A stretch of DNA of 64,000 nt from Conservatibacter flavescens (GTDB lineage Bacteria > Pseudomonadota > Gammaproteobacteria > Enterobacterales > Pasteurellaceae): positions 22,836 to 86,835 of the forward strand of contig NZ_PHHA01000008.1 in assembly GCF_002795425.1 (NCBI RefSeq), written 5' to 3'. Positions 50,068 to 58,382 of the stretch are shown piece after piece. Within the stretch, counting starts at the first letter, position 1, and the number at the start of each line of letters is the position of its first letter. Position numbers and translations under genes: made by a program. A model generated the notes under the pieces. The model did not search any database, was not told where the DNA came from, and saw nothing but the letters and a program-made list of their open reading frames with translations.

Positions 50068-50859
50068 TTAATTTTTTGCAGCAGCGGCTGCTTTGACGAT
50101 GACGGCAAATGCAGGCGCCTTTAACGAAGCCCCACCAACTAACGCACCATCAATGTCTGGTTGGGTAAATAATTCTGCCGCATTAGCATCATTCACTGAA
50201 CCACCATATTGAATAATAAGTTGTTCTGCCACCGCTTGAGATTTTGCCGCGATATGACCACGAATAAAGGCATGAACCCCTTGAGCTTGCGCAGGAGTCG
50301 CGGATTTACCCGTACCAATTGCCCAAATTGGCTCATAAGCGATAACCGCACCATTAAACGCCTCAACGCCTAATAAATTAATCACCGCATCAATTTGGCG
50401 AGCGCACACTTCTTCTGTTTTACCCGCTTCATTCTCCGCTTCAGATTCTCCAATACATAATACTGGCACTAAACCGGCTTCTTTTAATACACCAAATTTT
50501 TTCGCAATAAACTCATCACTTTCATGATGATACTGACGGCGCTCAGAGTGGCCAATAATAATATATTTCGCCCCAAAATCTTTTAACATATCGGCTGAAA
50601 TATCGCCTGTGAATGCACCTTGTTTATTTAAATCCACATTTTGTGCGCCCAGTTCAATGACGCTTTTGCCGCCACAGCTACAACCACAACCTTTTAATGC
50701 TGCCTCTGCTTCCGCTAAGTACATAACTGGCGGTGCAATCGCCACATCACAACCTGTCACATCATGCAGTTCTGATTTCAAACCTGCAATTAATTCTTGA
50801 GTAAAGGCTTTAGAGCCATTTAATTTCCAGTTACCCATCACTAAAGGACGACGTGCCAT
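50068..50859 (-). CDS. tpiA: Triosephosphate isomerase
   Basis: The 263-residue glycolytic TIM barrel interconverts DHAP and glyceraldehyde-3-phosphate. Catalytic residues are Lys in GNWKLNG, His in IIGHSERRQ and Glu in [17 protein letters not shown] small insertion near residue 50 (CGCSCGGKS) is cysteine-rich and unusual in the family. ATG 50859 has AGGAG upstream; an in-frame start at 50895 is not needed. Confidence 0.96.
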   Translation of the reverse strand: MARRPLVMGNWKLNGSKAFTQELIAGLKSELHDVTGCDVAIAPPVMYLAEAEAALKGCGCSCGGKSVIELGAQNVDLNKQGAFTGDISADMLKDFGAKYIIIGHSERRQYHHESDEFIAKKFGVLKEAGLVPVLCIGESEAENEAGKTEEVCARQIDAVINLLGVEAFNGAVIAYEPIWAIGTGKSATPAQAQGVHAFIRGHIAAKSQAVAEQLIIQYGGSVNDANAAELFTQPDIDGALVGGASLKAPAFAVIVKAAAAAKN

Positions 50860-51040
50860 ATTTTTTCTCCTAAGATAATTAATAAAAATTGCCATTACTA
50901 TATCAAAATTCCACGCTAATCATTAGTGCTATATCAAATTTTTTCACTTTTCTAAGAAATTTTTCGGATAAAAGATGATTATTTTGCAGTAAAAAGCTAC
51001 AATCTACTGTATGAATTGTTTATAAAATGAATCATTTCTC

Positions 51041-51475
51041 ATGAAGATATTTAAAGCTGAACAATGGAACTTAGAGTTAATTCTGCCACTTTTTGAGCAA
51101 TATCGCTTGAATCATGGTATGTTAGAAAACCCTGAACGCACCCTCACTTTCTTACGAAATCGTATTCGTTTTAGTGAAAGTATTTTATTTCTTGCGGTTG
51201 ACAATAAACAGCAAGCTATCGGATTTATTCAGCTTTACCCTCGTTTGTCCTCGTTACAATTACAACGATACTGGCAACTTACCGATATTTTCGTGCAAGA
51301 TTGTTCAAATAAAACCGAAATTTATACCGCACTTATTGAAAAAGCCAAAGAGTTTGTCTGTTATACTCAATCTCGTTTTCTTGTTGTTGAACAAGGGCTA
51401 CAACATAAGGAAATTTGGGAAAGTGAAGGTTTTCGTTTGAACCCTAAAAAAGCCATTTTTGAACTTCGATTATAA
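51041..51475 (+). CDS. GNAT family N-acetyltransferase
   Basis: The 144-residue protein has a GNAT-like fold: SESILFLAVDNKQQAIGFIQLYP is the strand 2-4 region, LTDIFVQDCSNKTEI precedes the acetyl-CoA site, and GLQHKEIWESEGFR fits the last helix-strand. The usual Q/RxxGxG/A pyrophosphate loop is weak (CSNKTEI), so activity is uncertain. Substrate unknown. It starts a two-gene group with the M48 lipoprotein 22 bases downstream. Confidence 0.72.
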   Translation: MKIFKAEQWNLELILPLFEQYRLNHGMLENPERTLTFLRNRIRFSESILFLAVDNKQQAIGFIQLYPRLSSLQLQRYWQLTDIFVQDCSNKTEIYTALIEKAKEFVCYTQSRFLVVEQGLQHKEIWESEGFRLNPKKAIFELRL

Positions 51476-51497
51476 TTTTATTTAAGGAAATCCCATT

Positions 51498-52268
51498 ATG
51501 TTACAAGCTTGGAAAAAAACGGCTCTACTCGGTATGAGTATCATTTTACTCAATGCTTGTGCCAGTTCAGCACAAATTAATGAACAGGCCGCCATGAGCT
51601 ATACACAGGAAATATCTCAATTACGCAATAAAGGCGTGGTCGATACGAGTTCTACGACGGCAAAACGCATTAATCAGGTATTTCAAAAAATGGTCCCCTA
51701 TGCCAATAAAGAAAATCAAACCGGACAGCCATTTAACTGGGAAATTAGCGTAGTCAAATCAAAAGAACTCAACGCTTGGGCGATGCCGGGTGGCAAAATG
51801 ATGTTCTATACTGGATTGGTCGATCAATTAAAACTCACCAATGATGAAATTGCTGTTGTCATGGGGCATGAAATGGCTCATGCACTACAAGAACATGGGA
51901 AAAGCAAAGTTAATATGAGCCAAATATCTGGCATTGCTGCACAAATTGCTCATATCGCCTTGTCCACTCAAATTGGTTCGCAAGCAAGTGGAATGGTAGT
52001 GAGTGTTGCGAAAGATTGGGGCTTAGATAAACCTTATTCTCGTAGTCATGAAACAGAAGCGGATGAGGTGGGTTTAATGCTTATGGCAAAAGCGGGCTAT
52101 AATCCTCAGGCCGCACCGAATTTATGGATTAAAATGAATCAGGCTACCGGTAATTCAAACAGCGCATTAGCAGGTCTTGTGTCAACTCACCCAACTAATG
52201 CTGCTCGTCAAGCAAACCTGGAACGTTTGATGCCACAAGCAATGGAATACTACAAAGCCAGTAAATAA
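51498..52268 (+). CDS. M48 family metalloprotease lipoprotein (LoiP/YggG-like)
   Basis: The 256-residue protein has a lipoprotein signal with lipobox LLNAC (cysteine near residue 21). The zinc-protease motif is GHEMAHALQEHG and the third ligand is in SHETEADEVGLMLM. It resembles E. coli LoiP, an outer-membrane-associated protease of the BepA group that acts in envelope quality control. The C-terminus TNAARQANLERLMP is family-typical. The first complete IS copy begins 47 bases after its stop. Confidence 0.9.
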   Translation: MLQAWKKTALLGMSIILLNACASSAQINEQAAMSYTQEISQLRNKGVVDTSSTTAKRINQVFQKMVPYANKENQTGQPFNWEISVVKSKELNAWAMPGGKMMFYTGLVDQLKLTNDEIAVVMGHEMAHALQEHGKSKVNMSQISGIAAQIAHIALSTQIGSQASGMVVSVAKDWGLDKPYSRSHETEADEVGLMLMAKAGYNPQAAPNLWIKMNQATGNSNSALAGLVSTHPTNAARQANLERLMPQAMEYYKASK

Positions 52269-52340
52269 TTTTTCTTTTTAGACCGCACTTTTTCAATTTT
52301 TATAGTGACCGTGATTGATCTGCCCCCAAAAAGTTAGACA

Positions 52341-53141
52341 CTAATCACAGGACTGATTTCGGTATTGTACTGGGCTCAGTCCTTTTAATTTTATCTGAAT
52401 ACGCTCATTATTGTAATAACGAATGTAGTCGTGGAGAGTTTGTTCAAGCTCCGCGTAAGTTTTAAAACGCTTTCCTGCATAGCATCCCGTCTTCAAACGA
52501 CCAAAAAAACTTTCCATTGCACTATTATCTAAACAGTTGCCTTTTCTCGACATACTTTGAATAATTCCATACTTTTCTAACCGCTTTCGATAACCACGCA
52601 TTTGATATTGCCAGTCTTGGTCTGAATGCAATATCGGCGTTTTTCCTTTCGGCAGTCTGGCTATCGCCTGATTGAGCATTCGTATCGTTTGTTCAAAATT
52701 TGGGGTTCGACTTAAGTCATAGCTGATAATTTCGTTGTTAAATAAGTCTTTAATCGGTGAAAGATAGAGTTTCCCTTCATCGCATTTAAATTCGGTTACA
52801 TCAGTGAGCCATTTCTCATTTAGTTTCATTGCTTTGAAGTTACGCTCAAGCACGTTTGGAGTGATTTTGCCCACTTCTCCATGGTAAGAACGATATTTTT
52901 TCGCCTGGCATTTTCCTTTTAAACCCAGCTGTTGCATTAGACGTTGCACTTTTTTGTGGTTGATATGATGACCTCTCGCTTTTAAGAGCATCGTAATGCG
53001 ACGATAACCGTATCTTCCGTGATGCTCGTGAAAAAGAGCGGTGATTTCCTCACAAAATTTTGCATCGCGAGGTTTATCTTGCTTCAAATGATAAAAGAAA
53101 CTACTACGAGGCAACTTGGCAATGCGAAGGAGTATTGGCAA
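52341..53141 (-). CDS. IS3-family transposase OrfB, copy 1
   Basis: The 266-residue part of the transposase carries the DDE integrase core: first aspartate in LTDVTEF, second in ILHSDQDWQYQ, glutamate in NSAMESFFGRLK. The open frame extends upstream into orfA in the -1 frame, so the active protein should be an OrfAB fusion. Compared with copy 2, a highly conserved glycine has become aspartate (SDQGW to SDQDW) and a conserved glutamate has become glycine (LKTEC to LKTGC), so this uninterrupted copy may be weak or inactive. Confidence 0.9.
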   Translation of the reverse strand: MPILLRIAKLPRSSFFYHLKQDKPRDAKFCEEITALFHEHHGRYGYRRITMLLKARGHHINHKKVQRLMQQLGLKGKCQAKKYRSYHGEVGKITPNVLERNFKAMKLNEKWLTDVTEFKCDEGKLYLSPIKDLFNNEIISYDLSRTPNFEQTIRMLNQAIARLPKGKTPILHSDQDWQYQMRGYRKRLEKYGIIQSMSRKGNCLDNSAMESFFGRLKTGCYAGKRFKTYAELEQTLHDYIRYYNNERIQIKLKGLSPVQYRNQSCD

Positions 53142-53149
53142 AGTATAGT

Positions 53150-53674
53150 TTACCCGTAACGCTTGGATAACTTCCGCTGCCTTTGCTCTTCCTCCCGTAT
53201 CAGCTCGTCCAACTTTTTTAGATAAGCATTCTTCGCTTCAAGCTCTAAAATTCGCAGCTTCAAGCGTTCTTCTTCTGTCTTGGGTTTGGGGGGCATTTTG
53301 GCGTATTTGGGTTTCATTGATGGTCTTCCTTTCGGTTTGGGTTTTAACCCTTTTATACCTTCTTTCTTGAAGGCTTTCAACCATTGGCTGATGATACCCG
53401 AATTGCTGAGTCCAAACTGAAGTGTTGCTTGTTCAGCAGAATAAAGGCCATTTATAACCGCTTGTATCACTTGATATTTAAATTCAGTAGGATATTTTTG
53501 TTTGGTGTGCGATACAGCAAGCCCATTACTGCCTGAGTGTTGGTACTGTGCTATCCAACGTCTGAGTGTTTGGTCAGAAAGCTGGAATTGTTTTCTTGCG
53601 AGTGGAAAGTTGTGATGATTTTCAAGATAAAAATCAATGACTTGTTGTTTAAATGATTGGGTATATTTAGTCAT
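53150..53674 (-). CDS. IS3-family OrfA, copy 1
   Basis: The 174-residue DNA-binding protein starts MTKYTQSFKQQVIDFYLENH and has helix-turn-helix segments (QFQLSDQTLRRWIAQY and FGLSNSGIISQWLKAF). It ends in a leucine-zipper-like coiled coil (EEERLKLRILELEAKNAYL). It includes the slippery A6G run used for frameshifting. Residues about 17-31 differ from copy 2 far more than the rest, suggesting recombination with another IS variant. Confidence 0.88.
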   Translation of the reverse strand: MTKYTQSFKQQVIDFYLENHHNFPLARKQFQLSDQTLRRWIAQYQHSGSNGLAVSHTKQKYPTEFKYQVIQAVINGLYSAEQATLQFGLSNSGIISQWLKAFKKEGIKGLKPKPKGRPSMKPKYAKMPPKPKTEEERLKLRILELEAKNAYLKKLDELIREEEQRQRKLSKRYG

Positions 53675-53731
53675 AAAAAATCTGCACCTTACTAAGTTGG
53701 AAATATCGTCCAACTTTTGGGGTGCAGATCA

Positions 53732-53781
53732 TTCGATACGCCCCTACATTTATATTTGAAGTAGAGAAGATCTATTATTCC
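53732..53781. other. Junction of IS copy 1 with the defence-like module
   Basis: Directly inside the IS end lies TTCGATACGCCCCTAC, half of the GGGCGTAT/ATACGCCC palindrome found intact at 56294-56359. The corresponding inner flank of IS copy 2 also carries GGGCGTATTCGAA. Confidence 0.6.
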
Positions 53782-56265
53782 CTACATATCATTGATATTT
53801 ATAGTAGTATTATAAAGCCCCATACGTTCCTTATTGTGTTTATTGATCCCAGTATATTCCAAACTTGCGTCTTCATAACGTTTAAACTTATAAACCGCAT
53901 CATTCATCATTGTTTCGTTAAATAAATTTAAACTCACTAATAGGCTAAAATCCTGTTGGGTTAAGCCTGTAACTTTGTAGAATAGCTCTGGCTCAAGTTG
54001 AGTAATTACATCACGCAACGCATATTCCCGATAATCACTTAAATACATAAACACAGGAATACGGGTTGCAAATTTCATCAGCTTTTCTTGTACCTGTTTT
54101 CGTAATGATTTTTCCTTTTTTTCTTCTTCAGATAAGGTTTTCTTTTCGGTTGTTGTCAGCTCTCTATCTCCTGCCTCTTGCTTCGTTTTTTTCACATTCT
54201 CAGATTTATTGATAATGGTTTCAATATCTTGGTTTAACGAACGGAAGCCTTCGATATTCATTAACGCTTTCATCGCCGCTTCATTATTGCTTAACTGTTT
54301 AAGGGTGTCATTATCAACATTGACTAACAAAGCACTTTCCCAACGGCGAGCAAGAAGTGTAGCAGTTGTACCGCTCATCGCCATATCTAAAATACCTGAA
54401 GCATCAATTGCACGCATTGAGCTACCATCATAGGCAAGTACAGGTAAAAACTGAATAAAGTCAGCAACTTTTTTCTCTGGGTTTGTTTCAGTTGTATTTA
54501 ATTGACAACTATAATCAGCAAGCTGTTTTAGTGCTCGGTTAGGTGCAAAATCAAAGACATAGCAATCTTGTTTAATAATACATTCATTATTAGGATCGAG
54601 CGGATTATGCCCACGCAAAACCCAAGGCGTTTGAACCCGAAACGCCGCTTGGAAATAGGTTTCTGGCGAGGTCAGATTACGCAACATAAAGATCCCTGTC
54701 CAAGGCGAAACAGATACACCTGTGGTTAATTTTCCACAAGAAAGAGTAATTGATTTGGATTTTAACGGTTCACGCATTGCATTTTTAACAGGAACGAGAG
54801 CTTCTGCTCCCATCCCTGCTTGTGTACCTGCTGCCACAATAATTTGATAGTCGTGATAAAAGGTATTTTGCTTTTGAGCTAATAAATTTTTCATTGCATA
54901 ACAAGCGGCAACGTTGGGTAAAAACCAAAAGGTATGTAATAAATTACCCAATAAACGGCTATCGCCAAATGGCATTGGCGGCTTTTCTGCCCCTAATTTT
55001 AAGTTATCAATAGTTGTGCTTTTCAATGCACCACGAATTAAATCAAGCCATTTTTGTACTTCATTTTCATAGGTAAATGTTGCTTTATCGCCTGATCCTT
55101 TTGCCTCAAAAAATTGGTTAAGATCGAACTCGTTAAATTCCCCTTTTAATGCGACTTCTTGAATATCGTCAGGTAGCTGATAGGTCATCATAATCATTCG
55201 AGGCAAGCTCAAATAAGGGTTATTATCGCCTTGCCAATTTGCTTTTGCGTGTTGTTCATCGGAATATGTCCAGTTAAAGATCTGTTCCTCAATAAATTCC
55301 CCTGAATTGATCGCTCGAAATGGCGTGCCAGAAAGATATAAATAGTGATCGGTTGTAATCGGCAACATCTCTTCATCAAAATAATCGGGCATATCCATAT
55401 CCATTTCAGCTTCTTCTGCTTGGCGTTGTTGGAATGTTGCCTTTTCCTCCGCTTCAAATAGCCCTTTCGATTTTTCTCGCCACGCTCCATAGTGATATTC
55501 GTCAAATACCACACAATCCCAGTTGATCGTATGTACCCACTCATTTTTGGCTTTAATCCCACCCGATTTACTTTTCCCTAAAAAATCTTGGAAAGATCCG
55601 AAACAGACCTGTGGAAGGCTTGCTGAATGTTGCCATTCATCTTTTTTAGTTACAAATTGCCAACCTTCAAAATCACGATGACTTTGCAAATCCTCTTGCC
55701 ACGCATTTTGTACCGCAGGTTTAAAAGTAAGCACCAATACCTTTTTCCAACCCATTTCTTTCATCAACTGATAGGTAGCAAAGGTTTTACCAAATCGCAT
55801 TTTGGCATTCCATAAAAAGTGCGGTGTTTTTGGATTATTATCTTTATCTTGCTGAAAATGCCGAAAATAGTATGCTGTTTTTTCCACTGCCTCACGCTGT
55901 TCAGGACGCATAGCAAAATCAAATTGGCGATTTTCACTGTTTTTCTGACCGCTTTTCACCGCTAAAATGGCAGCTTTTACCTCACTTAGCGAACACTTAA
56001 ACCATTCACCATTGAGTTTTTGCACACCTTTTTCAACCAATAGGCGATGAATATCGTGGTCAGTAAAAAACGAACCATCTTCACGCATCGCGATTTCATC
56101 TAGCTCAATTTTCCACGTCTGTATAGGCGTTTTAATTGGATATTGTTCCTGCACACGTTCTGCTACCGTGCGTGTGGTATAGCCAATTTTTAAACAATCT
56201 AGAAAATGACTATCAGAATAGGCGTAAATTTTGGGGGCGCGGATAGCGGTAAGTAAGTTGCTCAT
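53782..56265 (-). CDS. SF2 helicase with N-terminal GIY-YIG nuclease-like domain
   Basis: The 827-residue protein looks like the restriction/translocase subunit of a defence system. Residues 12-91 resemble the GIY-YIG/T5orf172 (MUG113) group: KIYAY at 12-16, LKIGYT at 25-30, Arg37, DIHRLL at 71-76 and GEWF at 86-89. A DEAD/DEAH-type motor follows: Walker A variant NAKMRFGKT (153-161), motif II DEYH (255-258), motif III YLSGTPF and a second RecA-like domain with QAAFRVQTPW. The C-terminal third is charged, partly coiled coil (TEKKTLSEEEKKEKSL), and unfamiliar. It is the last gene of a minus-strand operon with two methyltransferase-like genes and a zinc-ribbon gene. A nuclease role is inference from the fold. 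Confidence 0.85.
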   Translation of the reverse strand: MSNLLTAIRAPKIYAYSDSHFLDCLKIGYTTRTVAERVQEQYPIKTPIQTWKIELDEIAMREDGSFFTDHDIHRLLVEKGVQKLNGEWFKCSLSEVKAAILAVKSGQKNSENRQFDFAMRPEQREAVEKTAYYFRHFQQDKDNNPKTPHFLWNAKMRFGKTFATYQLMKEMGWKKVLVLTFKPAVQNAWQEDLQSHRDFEGWQFVTKKDEWQHSASLPQVCFGSFQDFLGKSKSGGIKAKNEWVHTINWDCVVFDEYHYGAWREKSKGLFEAEEKATFQQRQAEEAEMDMDMPDYFDEEMLPITTDHYLYLSGTPFRAINSGEFIEEQIFNWTYSDEQHAKANWQGDNNPYLSLPRMIMMTYQLPDDIQEVALKGEFNEFDLNQFFEAKGSGDKATFTYENEVQKWLDLIRGALKSTTIDNLKLGAEKPPMPFGDSRLLGNLLHTFWFLPNVAACYAMKNLLAQKQNTFYHDYQIIVAAGTQAGMGAEALVPVKNAMREPLKSKSITLSCGKLTTGVSVSPWTGIFMLRNLTSPETYFQAAFRVQTPWVLRGHNPLDPNNECIIKQDCYVFDFAPNRALKQLADYSCQLNTTETNPEKKVADFIQFLPVLAYDGSSMRAIDASGILDMAMSGTTATLLARRWESALLVNVDNDTLKQLSNNEAAMKALMNIEGFRSLNQDIETIINKSENVKKTKQEAGDRELTTTEKKTLSEEEKKEKSLRKQVQEKLMKFATRIPVFMYLSDYREYALRDVITQLEPELFYKVTGLTQQDFSLLVSLNLFNETMMNDAVYKFKRYEDASLEYTGINKHNKERMGLYNTTININDM

Positions 56266-56293
56266 AATATGTTGATCTCAATTTGACAGGTTA

Positions 56294-56359
56294 TGTAGGG
56301 GCGTATTGCATACGCCCTTTATGGAACTTGTATCAGGGCGTATGCAATACGCCCCTACA
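56294..56359. repeat. Perfect 25-base inverted repeat of nested palindromes
   Basis: Arms at 56294-56318 and 56335-56359 are perfect complements, separated by 16 bases. Each arm is itself largely palindromic (GGGCGTAT and ATACGCCC halves). It lies in the 142-base gap between the zinc-ribbon and helicase genes and could act as a terminator, an mRNA hairpin or a small mobile repeat. Related palindromes lie at 44632 and beside both IS copies. Confidence 0.9.
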
Positions 56360-56407
56360 AGATATAAAATATGTGTAATCAAATTTTCTTTGTGAATGCT
56401 AAGAAAA

Positions 56408-56812
56408 TTAACCTCTTTCTAATTCTTCTCGGATTTTTCTTATGTTATTTTCATCGAAAGTATCATCAGTATTAGGATCTAATTCATATCCACATTCTGA
56501 GTTAGTACAAAAATAGCCCATCATTGAATTCTCTCCACATTCTTCACATTCCCTAAAAGGATCTTCCACACCTTGGCGAATATCTCGATGGGTAAGATTA
56601 AATGCTTGATAATAATCTAAATGATTACCACATTGATGGCATTTAAATTTGAATGTAGGATATTTTCCTGACTGATATTCAATTAAATTTGAACCACAAA
56701 ATGTACATTCTTTTGAAAGGGCTTCATCTATTTCTATTCCAATTAAGCTTCTTTCACATTGCTCTTTAATAGCTTTAATAAGTTCTGCTTTGTTAATAGA
56801 TGATAAATTCAT
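56408..56812 (-). CDS. Double zinc-ribbon protein of unknown function
   Basis: The 134-residue acidic protein has two predicted zinc ribbons: Cys36/Cys39/Cys58/Cys61 (CTFC and CHQC) and Cys89/Cys92/Cys102/Cys107 (CEEC and CTNSEC). The N-terminal 35 residues are probably helical. I do not recognise a named family. It lies between the NPPY methyltransferase gene (67 bases upstream) and the helicase gene on the same strand, so it may be an accessory subunit, for example a DNA- or protein-binding adaptor. It is absent from ordinary restriction-modification operons as far as I know. Confidence 0.8.
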   Translation of the reverse strand: MNLSSINKAELIKAIKEQCERSLIGIEIDEALSKECTFCGSNLIEYQSGKYPTFKFKCHQCGNHLDYYQAFNLTHRDIRQGVEDPFRECEECGENSMMGYFCTNSECGYELDPNTDDTFDENNIRKIREELERG

Positions 56813-56879
56813 TTTTAACTCCTATTAAATGAGATAATTTAGTTTGATAAGCGGTGATAAAATTGCTATTTTTTACAAT

Positions 56880-58382
56880 TTATTCCATCGGTCTTACCAT
56901 ACTTTCAATATAATCAATTTCCTCTTGAGTTAATTGATATTTTTCGTAAAGTTCTTTATCTGTCCAAGGTTTTGAAAAGTCTTGCATTGGGATAAGTTCA
57001 TAGACTTTTTTTGTAGCATCTTGAGTATTCTTTTTTAAGGTCAGCATAAAGTGGAAAAAGCGAGTATTGATATAGCTCATTACATTTTCACAGATAGTTT
57101 TATTTTCAAAAGGTCCAAAGACGAGATAAGTTTCGGTACAAGCAGTTCCTTTTTCAGCATAAATAGGTTTGACTAAGTCAGTTTTGCTATTACCTGACCC
57201 TATTGCTCTTGGTACTAATACTTTATGAGTATCTATCCATTTATGATTACTCAATATTTCTGTTATTTTGATATGACCTATACCTTTATTTTGATATAGT
57301 TTTACATTATGTTCCTTATAAGGTTCAGCCCTACCTTTGAAAAAAGTTCTTAAACCAAAAGGTTTTAGGGAGCTAATTATTGTATTAAAACTATCTTCAT
57401 TAAATTTTTGTACTTTACGTAAAATGTTAATAGCTTGGTTATAGCGGATAAAAACATCTAAATTTCCCTCTTTTAATGGTCTTTTCATTTTGGAAACAAT
57501 ATTGCCATTTTCATGAGTTGAAATTAAACATTCATCTTTATGAGTATAGTCCCATAAAAAGTAACAAACACCCCCTTTAATTTCTACACCTGTAAAACAA
57601 TCATTAGAATTTGGAAAATCATGTAATTCGACCAAGTTATTTTCACTTAACATTGTTTCACGGAATTTATCTAATCCCCTTCCTCCTGCATACCAACGGG
57701 CGGGAATAATCATAGATAAAAAACGAGGATTTAATTTTTTCGCCTGTTCAACAAATAAATGATAAATAGGGATTGCACTAGCTTGAGCTCCTCCATCACT
57801 TAACTGATAAGGCGGGTTACCAATAATCACATCAAATTGCATATCTTTTTTAATTATTTCCTCGATTGATAGATGAATAAACGAATAAGCGTGGCTTTCG
57901 ACTTGATCGCCTCTGTCATATACTGCTTGGCTTGCTCCGCAATGTGTACATTTGCCATCAGCCCAGCTATGTTGCAACGGCGAGTAAAAAATGTTGCCTT
58001 GCTCATCGTTAAATTGATCGCAAATAGCGTATTCACTGTTAGCATATTTCGCACAGTAAAGGCTGCGGCGAGTAAGTAGGGCGGTAAGTTCAGTAATGGC
58101 TAAGCCAAAGACTTGCTTGGTTAGAATATGGTTAATTCGCTGTTGCAAATCGGGCATAATTGGCTCAAGCCCCTTGAGTAATCGCTTGGTAATCTCACGC
58201 AAAAATACCCCAGACTTGCAGGCAGGATCTAAAAACGTGGTATCAGGAGAAGAAAACAACTCTTGAGGCAAAAGATCTAACATTGCATTGGCAACATCGG
58301 GCGGTGTAAAAACTTCATCATTCGATAAGTTGGCAATGCAAGAAAGCACATCGGGGTTGTAGTTAATAAATTCGTTTTTCAT
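56880..58382 (-). CDS. N6-adenine DNA methyltransferase-like protein with NPPY and degraded SAM motifs
   Basis: The 500-residue protein belongs to the gamma-type/Eco57I-like methylases. Catalytic motif IV is intact: DVIIGNPPYQ, NPPY at 189-192, and IPARWYAGGRGLDKFRE follows. Motif I is altered (FLDPACKSGVFL, 50-61, with Lys56 where glycine is usual) and the acidic residue of motif II is replaced (FGLAITEL, 92-99). A Cys pair in KCTHCGAS (145/148) marks an insertion. The C-terminal half is a probable target-recognition domain. It overlaps the upstream methylase-like gene by 20 bases, implying coupled synthesis and probably a complex. It should modify adenine, perhaps using the partner for SAM binding. 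Confidence 0.85.
   Translation of the reverse strand: MKNEFINYNPDVLSCIANLSNDEVFTPPDVANAMLDLLPQELFSSPDTTFLDPACKSGVFLREITKRLLKGLEPIMPDLQQRINHILTKQVFGLAITELTALLTRRSLYCAKYANSEYAICDQFNDEQGNIFYSPLQHSWADGKCTHCGASQAVYDRGDQVESHAYSFIHLSIEEIIKKDMQFDVIIGNPPYQLSDGGAQASAIPIYHLFVEQAKKLNPRFLSMIIPARWYAGGRGLDKFRETMLSENNLVELHDFPNSNDCFTGVEIKGGVCYFLWDYTHKDECLISTHENGNIVSKMKRPLKEGNLDVFIRYNQAINILRKVQKFNEDSFNTIISSLKPFGLRTFFKGRAEPYKEHNVKLYQNKGIGHIKITEILSNHKWIDTHKVLVPRAIGSGNSKTDLVKPIYAEKGTACTETYLVFGPFENKTICENVMSYINTRFFHFMLTLKKNTQDATKKVYELIPMQDFSKPWTDKELYEKYQLTQEEIDYIESMVRPME

Larger units (their letters stand above)
52316..53731 (-). mobile_element. IS3-family element, IS150-like, copy 1
   Basis: A 1416-base element bounded by TG...CA ends: TGATCTGCACCCCAAAAG on the orfA side (at 53731) and TGATCTGCCCCCAAAAAG on the orfB side (at 52316), imperfect inverted repeats typical of the IS150 group. 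It contains orfA and orfB joined by a -1 frameshift site. A near-identical copy lies in the opposite orientation at 59634-61049. I see no clear target duplication. Confidence 0.93.
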
